NCBI GenBank assembly: GCA_030620655.1
Contig: JAUXEH010000066.1
Coordinates: 1 to 11,725, forward strand
DNA: 11,725 nt
Source of the DNA: Candidatus Aminicenantota bacterium
GTDB taxonomy: Bacteria; Acidobacteriota; Aminicenantia; Aminicenantales; Aminicenantaceae
Reading direction: 5' to 3'
Shown: piece by piece, positions 6,986-11,725 of the stretch
Position numbering within the stretch: the first letter of the stretch is position 1
How the letters are laid out: each line of letters starts with the position of its first letter
Translations under genes and position numbers: made by a program
The notes under the pieces: generated by a model
The model's database searches: none
The model's input: the letters and a program-made list of their open reading frames with translations, nothing else
Told to the model about the DNA's origin: nothing

Positions 6986-8596
6986 TCACTGCGCTCCTTT
7001 CTGCCTGCTTCGTTTACGGGTTTCCTGGACGCACTCCCGGACCGAAACGATCACGGAAAGCCCTCGATGGGCGATCTCCTCCTTTATCACCTGCACATTG
7101 GCCTCCAGGTTCCGGGCTAGGGGCGTGATGACACGGATGTGCCGCTCGCCCACACCGGTTCCCCGGACGATGTTGAGCAGCTTTTCACCGGATAATAAAG
7201 TGGGCTGTCCGCCCGTCATGGCCACAGAAGCGTTGTCCACGATGACGAGCGTCATGTCGCTATCGGCGGCCGCCGCATCCACCAGCGGGGTGATGCCGGA
7301 ATGGGCGAAGGTGGAGTCCCCGATCACACCCACCGAGGGATGAATGCCCGCGTCGGCGCCTCCCTTGGCCATGCTCACGCTGGCGCCCATGCACACACAC
7401 GTATCCACGGCCCTGTAGGGGGGGAGTGCCCCGAGCGTGTAGCAGCCGATGTCGCTGAACACGTTGGCCTCAGGATGGCCCTCCAGGGCCAGGTTCAGGG
7501 CGTTGAAGGTATCGGCGTGCGGGCATCCCTGACAGAGCTGGGGGGGCCGGCCGGCCAGCTGGATATCTCCCGCGGATCCCCGCGCAAGCGGCTCGAGACC
7601 GAGGGCCTCACGGACCAGGTGGGGCTGGAGCTCGCCCGTGGGAGGGAGGGATCCATCCAGCTTGCCCCGGATGGTCTTTCCCGCGACCCCGAAAAGGCCG
7701 CGCAGCCTGGACTCTATAAAGGGATAGCCCTCCTCCACGACCAGGACGGTGTCCACCTGCTCGAAGAGGCGTGCGATTCGGGCTTCAGGCAGCGGATAGA
7801 CCGCAAGCTTCAGCAGGGGCGGCTCGGTCCCCCCGGCCGCGAGATTCTCGCGTACGTAATTGTAGGCGATGCCAGAAGCGATGACTCCGAGAGAACCGCT
7901 TTCCGGATCAGGGATGATCAGGGAGTTGAAGGGCGTTTCCTCGGAAAATTTCGTGAGCTCCGGCTGGAGGTCGACCAGCCGTTTGAAACGCCGCCGGGCA
8001 TTGACCGGCAGGAGTGTCCAGTCCCGACTCTCCCCTAACTCCAGGTCATTCTGGGGCCGGGGTTCACCGGGCTGTACCCGGGACCGGCTGTGCGACAGGC
8101 GCGTGACCAGGCGGAGCATCACGGGCAGGTTCCACCGCTCCGAGACATCGAAGGCCTGCCGGGTCATGGCGTAGGCCTCCTGATGGTCGGCGGGTTCGAA
8201 ACACGGGATCCGGGCAAAATCCGCGAAATACCGGCTGTCCTGCTCGTTCTGTGAGCTGTGCATGCCGGGATCGTCTGCCACAACGACTACGAGTCCTCCC
8301 TTGATCCCGGTCAGGGCGGAGTTCATGAACGGATCGGCGGCCACGTTGAGCCCCACATGTTTCATGGAGACGAGTGTGCGCCTGCCTGCGAACGACACGC
8401 CCAGGGCTTCCTCGTAGGCGACTTTTTCATTGATGCACCAGGCGGCCTGGAAGGCACCGGTCCCCTGCGATCTGCGGATCAGGAACTCCATGATCTCCGA
8501 CGCCGGGGTTCCCGGGTAGGAGTAAGCGGCCGTGAGGCCGGCATGGATAGCGCCCAGGGCTACGGCCTCGTCACCTAAAAGAACCTCGCTGCTCAT
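6986..8596 (-). CDS. iorA: Indolepyruvate:ferredoxin oxidoreductase, alpha subunit, lacking the ferredoxin domain
   Basis: The protein has 536 residues. Residues about 1-170 are the pyrimidine-binding domain (LLGDEAVALGAIHAGLTAAY, SYPGTPASEI, NEKVAYEEALGVS, SMKHVGLNVAADP, ADDPGMHSSQNEQDSRYFA). Next comes a transketolase-C-like middle segment. From about 350 is the TPP-diphosphate domain: CQGCPHADTF at 355-364, SDIGCYTLG, GASVSMAKG, GDSTFAHSGI at 426-435, and NASVAMTGGQPT with the Mg/TPP asparagine. The enzyme oxidises arylpyruvates to arylacetyl-CoA. It ends right after VIVSVRECVQETRKRS, where canonical IorA continues into a two-[4Fe-4S] ferredoxin domain. I chose ATG 8594-8596 because homology starts there. 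The frame stays open to 8698, but that extension covers the intergenic promoter region. No SD precedes the ATG; a promoter right next to it suggests leaderless initiation. Confidence 0.93.
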   Translation of the reverse strand: MSSEVLLGDEAVALGAIHAGLTAAYSYPGTPASEIMEFLIRRSQGTGAFQAAWCINEKVAYEEALGVSFAGRRTLVSMKHVGLNVAADPFMNSALTGIKGGLVVVVADDPGMHSSQNEQDSRYFADFARIPCFEPADHQEAYAMTRQAFDVSERWNLPVMLRLVTRLSHSRSRVQPGEPRPQNDLELGESRDWTLLPVNARRRFKRLVDLQPELTKFSEETPFNSLIIPDPESGSLGVIASGIAYNYVRENLAAGGTEPPLLKLAVYPLPEARIARLFEQVDTVLVVEEGYPFIESRLRGLFGVAGKTIRGKLDGSLPPTGELQPHLVREALGLEPLARGSAGDIQLAGRPPQLCQGCPHADTFNALNLALEGHPEANVFSDIGCYTLGALPPYRAVDTCVCMGASVSMAKGGADAGIHPSVGVIGDSTFAHSGITPLVDAAAADSDMTLVIVDNASVAMTGGQPTLLSGEKLLNIVRGTGVGERHIRVITPLARNLEANVQVIKEEIAHRGLSVIVSVRECVQETRKRSRQKGAQ

Positions 8597-8602
8597 GAGG
8601 AA

Positions 8603-8631
8603 TTTATCACACAAATCACCGGCACTGTCAA
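8603..8631 (-). promoter_or_regulatory. Candidate iorA promoter, positioned for a leaderless transcript
   Basis: On the minus strand a consensus -35 TTGACA (complement of 8626-8631) is followed after exactly 17 nt by GATAAA (complement of 8603-8608), a 4/6 match to TATAAT. The iorA ATG comes 6 nt after this -10, so the predicted transcription start is at or within 1-2 nt of the A of the ATG. This agrees with the absence of an SD. The spacing and -35 are seen directly; usage is inferred. Confidence 0.5.
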
Positions 8632-8683
8632 CCGCGTGCCGGCGTCCACTCCCGATGTGAAGCCCAGCGGCAGTCCTGCGATA

Positions 8684-8713
8684 CCTAATTCTTATCATTT
8701 CTATAAAATTAGG
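8684..8713. promoter_or_regulatory. Inverted repeat in the divergent iorA/rrf2 intergenic region, candidate operator
   Basis: CCTAATT (8684-8690) and AATTAGG (8707-8713) form a 7-bp perfect dyad with a 16-nt AT-rich centre. The right arm touches the rrf2 -35 (8714-8719). The site lies between the two divergent transcription units, where an autoregulating Rrf2 protein could act on both. Assignment to Rrf2 is inference; another DNA-binding protein or a chance dyad is possible. Confidence 0.4.
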
Positions 8714-8742
8714 TTGAAATAGCCGGGGGATTCACGTAGTAT
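8714..8742 (+). promoter_or_regulatory. Candidate sigma-70-type promoter of the rrf2 operon
   Basis: TTGAAA (8714-8719), a 17-nt spacer and TAGTAT (8737-8742) form a good sigma-70-like promoter, about 50 nt before the rrf2 ATG. The leader carries a consensus SD, AGGAGG (8781-8786), 5 nt before ATG 8792. The region is markedly more AT-rich than the coding DNA around it. Confidence 0.6.
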
Positions 8743-8791
8743 ATAAACGGATAAGGCCTGCAGTCATATGCATTAATCCGAGGAGGCTGAA

Positions 8792-9229
8792 ATGATAAGA
8801 TTATCGACCAAGGGCCGTTATGGGACCCGACTCATGCTTAATCTCGCCCTGCATCACAACGGCGGCCAGAAGGCGACCATCCTAAAAAACGTCTCCAACG
8901 ACGAAGAGATTTCTATCCGGTACCTGGAACAGATCATCATCCCGCTCAAGATCAACAAGCTGGTCAAGAGTATCCGAGGGGCCGGCGGCGGCTACATCCT
9001 GGCCCGGGATCCGGCTGACATCAAACTGAGTGAGATCCTGCATGCGCTGGAAGGGTCCTGCTGCCTGGTGGAATGCGTGGAGGACGACGACTACTGCGAG
9101 CGCACCCCCACATGCCCGACCCACGAGGTTTGGGCGGAAGCCTCGTCGATGCTCCAGAATTATTTCGAAAACATCTCGCTGCAGGATCTGGTCAAAAGGT
9201 CCAAAAAGAAATCCAGAAAGAAAACATGA
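8792..9229 (+). CDS. Rrf2-family transcriptional regulator with IscR-like cysteines
   Basis: The 145-residue protein begins with the Rrf2 winged-helix domain: MIRLSTKGRYGTRLMLNLAL at residues 1-20, SIRYLEQIIIPLKINKLVKS as recognition region, and IRGAGGGYILARDP as the wing. The sensory part has five cysteines (C90, C91, C95, C102, C108) and ends CPTHEVW, like the CLTHALW of E. coli IscR. C95/C102/C108 with H111 are plausible cluster ligands; the spacing x6 then x5 differs slightly from IscR (x5, x5). It probably senses Fe-S or redox state. The tail KRSKKKSRKK is strongly basic. The SD is consensus. It is divergent from iorA, whose ferredoxin-linked enzyme it might control, and it overlaps the thiamine-binding gene by ATGA. 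It is not called iscR because no isc genes adjoin it. Confidence 0.93.
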   Translation: MIRLSTKGRYGTRLMLNLALHHNGGQKATILKNVSNDEEISIRYLEQIIIPLKINKLVKSIRGAGGGYILARDPADIKLSEILHALEGSCCLVECVEDDDYCERTPTCPTHEVWAEASSMLQNYFENISLQDLVKRSKKKSRKKT

Positions 9230-9519
9230 TCATCGCATCTCTGGCCATATTCCCCACCAGCGAAGGGGCCTCGGTAAGCCGTTACGTGAGAGAAGTCATC
9301 CGCATCGTCGAAGAATCGGGCCTCAAGAGCTCGACCGGCGGCATGTCGACCACCATCGAATCCCCGGATCTGCCCACTCTGTTCGCGGTCATCGAGAAGA
9401 CCCACCGGAAGCTGGTCGAAATGGGAGTGAAGCGGATCCACCTCGATCTTCACGTGGATCACAGGCTGGATAAGGAAGCCAGCATCTCCTCCAAGCTTTC
9501 TGCGCTGGGCAAGTCTTAA
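9226..9519 (+). CDS. MTH1187/YqgV-family thiamine-binding protein
   Basis: The 97-residue protein has the typical length (about 100) of the MTH1187/YqgV family (thiamine_BP, formerly DUF77). It starts with the strand MIIASLAIFPTSEGASVSRYV, has SGLKSSTGGMSTTIES around residues 31-46, and carries the conserved helix and strand LFAVIEKTHRKLVEMG and KRIHLDLHVDHRLDK. Family members are small ferredoxin-fold cytosolic proteins; some have been shown to bind thiamine, but the physiological role is unsettled. The ATG at 9226 overlaps the rrf2 stop as ATGA, so it is translationally coupled, and no separate strong SD is seen. Its coupling to a regulator divergent from TPP-dependent IorA hints at cofactor supply or sensing, which is inference. 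The end is 6 bp from the convergent stop of the next gene. Confidence 0.92.
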   Translation: MIIASLAIFPTSEGASVSRYVREVIRIVEESGLKSSTGGMSTTIESPDLPTLFAVIEKTHRKLVEMGVKRIHLDLHVDHRLDKEASISSKLSALGKS

Positions 9520-9525
9520 TCCTCT

Positions 9526-10404
9526 TCAATCCCATCGAAAGAGCGGCCGGGTCAGGCAGGTCGGGCCGCCCGCCCCCAAACGTGAGACGTGTGTTCCGTC
9601 ATATTCCCGGACCGTCACTCCCCTGTCCTCCAGCAGCTCACGCGTTAGCGGGTTCCCGGAGAGCATGAGGCAGTCCCGCGGTCCCACGGCCAGCACGTTT
9701 CCGGCCATGGTATCATATTCCTCGGAGGGGACCTCCAGCAGGGCGATCCCGCACTCGAGCAGCCACTCACGAAAAACCACCGGCAGGAGCGACGAATACA
9801 CCAGAGCCAGATCATGGTCGAGGGGGCTTATCAGCGACATGAGGTGGAGGACATCGCCCGGGCCTTTCCAGTGCGGAAGAGGGACGATCCGGATGTGGGA
9901 GACGGTATCCGGCAGGATCTCGGCCAGCTGGCGTATGCCGTCGGCGTTTGTCCGGTAGCCCTGACCCACGGCCAGCGTGTTCCGGTCGAACCAGACCACA
10001 TCCCCGCCCTCGACCCTGCCCGGGTCCTGGATCTCTCCCAGGACGGGGATGCCGACCTCTGACAGGAACCGGGCCGCCGCATGAGGCTCCCCCCTACGCA
10101 GGGGCTTGCCCATGTTGAGGAGCACCGCACCGCCCTCCGTGATGAGGAGGGCGTCGCGCACATACAGGGAATCCAGCCCGGCCCCGGCGGCCGCATTCAG
10201 ATAATGGAGGTTCGGAACGGATCCGCCGAGCAGGGCGGCGAAGGCGTCGTATTCAGCACATGCCTGTTTGAAGTCGGGAGGCCCCAGGAAGCCGTACTCC
10301 CTCCAGTGTTTGTTTAGGTTCTCCTGGCTGAGGAATGCGTCTTCGGGCCGCTTCAAGAGCAGATGGGTAATGCGACCTACCTCGGAAAAATTCCTGACTT
10401 CCAT
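9526..10404 (-). CDS. Dimethylarginine dimethylaminohydrolase / arginine deiminase-fold hydrolase
   Basis: The 292-residue protein has the guanidine-modifying (pentein) fold signature. It contains SLYVRDALLI (D83) at about 79-88, VEGGDVVW at 131-138, the catalytic histidine H187 in GPGDVLHLMS, and the nucleophile C283 in GAGGPTCLTRPL near the C-terminus. Related enzymes cleave methylarginines or arginine to citrulline and an amine, or transfer amidino groups; the length is closer to DDAH than to the roughly 410-residue arginine deiminase. The exact substrate is not readable. I chose ATG 10402-10404: it has GGAGG at 8 nt spacing and begins the MEVRNFSEVGRITHLLLKRP block typical of the family. 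An in-frame upstream start near 10479 adds 25 unrelated residues. It lies 99 bp downstream of mnmA on the same strand, possibly co-transcribed. No arginine-catabolism genes adjoin it. Confidence 0.87.
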   Translation of the reverse strand: MEVRNFSEVGRITHLLLKRPEDAFLSQENLNKHWREYGFLGPPDFKQACAEYDAFAALLGGSVPNLHYLNAAAGAGLDSLYVRDALLITEGGAVLLNMGKPLRRGEPHAAARFLSEVGIPVLGEIQDPGRVEGGDVVWFDRNTLAVGQGYRTNADGIRQLAEILPDTVSHIRIVPLPHWKGPGDVLHLMSLISPLDHDLALVYSSLLPVVFREWLLECGIALLEVPSEEYDTMAGNVLAVGPRDCLMLSGNPLTRELLEDRGVTVREYDGTHVSRLGAGGPTCLTRPLFRWD

Positions 10405-10503
10405 CCGTGCCGCCTCCGGGATGCGTAAAGCGTAGCAGTCTACAGGTCGAAAAGCAATGTGACACCGGCATTCCCCCATCCATGATCGGGAAGGAGAGCT
10501 GGA

Positions 10504-11604
10504 TCAATCGAGGGGGGCTTCGATGATCCCCCCGCCCAGGACGGTTTCATCGTCGTAGAAAACCACCGACTGCCCCGGTGTGATGGCTCGCTGCGGACGA
10601 TCGAACTCCACCGAGATCTTCTCACCGGGAAGCGGGACGATGGTGGCGGGTGCTTCCCTGTGCTTGTAGCGGATGCGGGCCCGCACCTTTAGCGGGCGTT
10701 CGAGGCCGGGCCGGGCGATCCAGTTGAGCCGGCCGGCCAGCAGCGCGGATTTGTAGAGCTCCTGGTTGGAGCCGACCACTACGGTGTTGTCCCGTGCCTT
10801 GATCTCCAGGACATAGAGTGGAAGGGGGGCAGACAGGCCGAGGCCGCGGCGCTGACCGATGGTGAAATGGATGATCCCCGGATGCTGCCCCAGAACGTTC
10901 CCCTGTCTGTCGACGATCGGACCGGGCCGGGCCAGCTCAGGGATCCGCTCCGCCAGGAAACGGCCGTAGTTGTTATCGGGGATGAAACATATCTCCTGGC
11001 TTTCCGGCCGGGATGCGACCGGGAGATCCTTGTGCCGAGCCAGGTCTCTCACCTCGGGTTTGGTCATCTCGCCCACGGGAAAAAGGGATGCCGCCAGCTG
11101 AGCCTGGCTAAGCCCATAGAGGAAATACGACTGATCTTTGTCCGGATCCCGGCCCTTTTTCAGATAGAAACGGCCCGACTGCTCGTCCCGGAGGATGCGC
11201 GCATGATGACCGGTTGCGATGCGGTCCACACCCTGCTGCCTGGCAAGCCGAAGGAACGCGGCAAACTTGATGTATTCGTTGCATCGGATGCAGGGATTCG
11301 GGGTCCGCCCCAATGCGTACTCCCCGCAGAAATCTTCGATCACCGTCTTTTCGAACACGGACTTCATGTCGACCATGAAGTGCTCGATCCCGAGGGACCG
11401 GGCGACCCGCTGGGCTTGATGGGCCGCCTCCCGGCCGCAGCAGCTCATGTGGTCCGCGTCGCGGCAGTAGCCCGAAGGCAGGGCGAACAGATCCATCGTG
11501 AAACCCAGTACCTCATGCCCGGCCTCGACCAGGAGGGCGGCCGCCACCGAGGAATCGACTCCCCCGCTCATGGCCACGGCGATCTTTTGCTTATCTCCCC
11601 TCAT
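10504..11604 (-). CDS. mnmA: tRNA-specific 2-thiouridylase
   Basis: The 366-residue protein has the usual MnmA length. Its N-terminal ATP-pyrophosphatase domain holds the PP-loop SGGVDSS at 13-19. The catalytic cysteine pair is C108 in NPCIRCNEYIKF and C206 in ESQEICFIPD. Also present are ATGHHAR, KDQSYFLYGL, FTIGQRRGLG and the C-terminal beta-barrel. MSCCGREAAHQAQRVA resembles the CC-motif common in MnmA of anaerobes. The enzyme thiolates U34 of Lys, Glu and Gln tRNAs in the cytosol, taking sulfur from a relay or cysteine desulfurase that is not in the window. I chose ATG 11602-11604. No SD precedes it; TACACT lies 6 nt upstream as a possible -10. The frame stays open to a TTG at 11640 inside the repeat region, which I do not accept as the start. 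Confidence 0.95.
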   Translation of the reverse strand: MRGDKQKIAVAMSGGVDSSVAAALLVEAGHEVLGFTMDLFALPSGYCRDADHMSCCGREAAHQAQRVARSLGIEHFMVDMKSVFEKTVIEDFCGEYALGRTPNPCIRCNEYIKFAAFLRLARQQGVDRIATGHHARILRDEQSGRFYLKKGRDPDKDQSYFLYGLSQAQLAASLFPVGEMTKPEVRDLARHKDLPVASRPESQEICFIPDNNYGRFLAERIPELARPGPIVDRQGNVLGQHPGIIHFTIGQRRGLGLSAPLPLYVLEIKARDNTVVVGSNQELYKSALLAGRLNWIARPGLERPLKVRARIRYKHREAPATIVPLPGEKISVEFDRPQRAITPGQSVVFYDDETVLGGGIIEAPLD

Positions 11605-11626
11605 ATTTTCAGTGTAGCAAAAAAAA

Positions 11627-11668
11627 GGGGACAGGTGCAATAATTGGGGACAGTCGGAATAAAGGGGA
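11627..11668. repeat. Degenerate half-copies of the palindromic element
   Basis: GGGGACAG occurs at 11627-11634 and 11646-11653, and a shorter GGGG block at 11664-11667. All are in the same orientation as the left arm of copy 2, at intervals of about 18-19 nt, but without matching right arms. They look like eroded or truncated element ends stacked upstream of mnmA, starting 22 bp before its ATG. Confidence 0.6.
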
Positions 11669-11724
11669 AAAATAAAGGGGACAGGTACATTTAAAGCTTT
11701 AAATGTACCTGTCCCCTTTATTTT
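11669..11724. repeat. REP-like palindromic element, copy 2 (perfect 56-bp palindrome)
   Basis: Positions 11669-11724 read identically on both strands, with 28-bp arms meeting at AAGCTT and no loop. The 40-bp core 11677-11716 equals copy 1 except for the central hexamer. A and T runs flank the G4/C4 stem ends. It lies 65 bp upstream of the mnmA ATG and ends at the window edge, so further elements or a transposase could follow outside. The family assignment is inferred from form and repetition. Confidence 0.85.
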
Positions 11725-11725
11725 G

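Noticed and set aside
6361..6986. Frameshifted ferredoxin domain downstream of iorA
   Set aside because: The region is fully occupied by intact iorB, and no CxxCxxC clusters occur in any frame I examined.
7301..8038. A 245-codon plus-strand frame opposite iorA
   Set aside because: It is an antisense shadow within a conserved enzyme; low-complexity composition and no recognisable motif.
8597..8698. Longer N-terminus for iorA
   Set aside because: The extension covers the divergent promoter region and inverted repeat and does not resemble IorA; homology begins at MSSEVLLGDEA.
10405..10503. Promoter for the DDAH-like gene (TTGCTT, 17 nt, TACGCT)
   Set aside because: Both hexamers match the consensus at only about half the positions, and co-transcription with mnmA is equally likely.
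11605..11640. TTG start of mnmA inside the repeat element
   Set aside because: The 12 added residues come from repeat DNA. The ATG at 11604 places the PP-loop at the usual distance from the N-terminus.
11627..11724. CRISPR-like array upstream of mnmA
   Set aside because: The repeat units are palindromic, unequal and without constant-length spacers.

Overview
The window is a GC-rich bacterial chromosome segment that is almost fully coding. The metabolic core is a 2-oxoacid:ferredoxin oxidoreductase pair (iorA-iorB) followed by an ADP-forming acyl-CoA synthetase. This is the signature of an anaerobe that ferments amino acids (aromatic ones in particular) and makes ATP from the resulting acyl-CoA. 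The host lineage cannot be fixed from this sequence. Anaerobic Desulfobacterota-, Acidobacteriota- or Aminicenantes-like bacteria would fit, but that is an inference.

Layout, left to right. At 2-238 is the end of a HEAT-repeat protein, followed at 289-1413 by a complete, probably exported HEAT-repeat paralogue. Convergent with it, and overlapping by 4 bp at a CTAG, is a dGTPase-family HD phosphohydrolase (1410-2441, minus). Next come a stand-alone protein made of two 3-hydroxyacyl-CoA-dehydrogenase C-terminal-type modules (2506-3204, minus), a YggS-type PLP-binding protein (3345-3995, minus), the acyl-CoA synthetase (4035-6386, minus), iorB (6361-6984, minus, GTG start) and iorA (6986-8596, minus). 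Diverging from iorA is a two-gene plus-strand unit: an Rrf2-family regulator with IscR-like cysteines (8792-9229), translationally coupled to an MTH1187-type thiamine-binding protein (9226-9519). Convergent with that are a DDAH/arginine-deiminase-fold hydrolase (9526-10404, minus) and mnmA (10504-11604, minus).

How the genes may work together. IorAB would oxidise an arylpyruvate-type 2-oxoacid to an acyl-CoA with TPP as cofactor. The adjacent synthetase would convert the acyl-CoA to the free acid with ADP phosphorylation. The divergent Rrf2 regulator could sense Fe-S or redox state, and the thiamine-binding protein could serve TPP supply. The link between the divergent units is inference.

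Two copies of a 40-bp palindromic core (GGGGACAGGTACATTTA, a variable central hexamer, then the reverse complement) lie at 4013-4052 and 11677-11716, with degenerate half-copies at 11627-11668. They look like REP/RAYT-type palindromic elements. The first copy supplies the last eight residues and the stop codon of the acyl-CoA synthetase and abuts the yggS ribosome-binding site. Other points of interest are an IorA without the usual C-terminal ferredoxin domain, the 3HCDH-type protein with no Rossmann domain, a promoter-embedded operator with a possible coupled leader peptide ahead of it, and signs of leaderless initiation at iorA and mnmA. No rRNA, tRNA, CRISPR array or transposase gene was seen, and there is no gene-free stretch longer than 300 bases.
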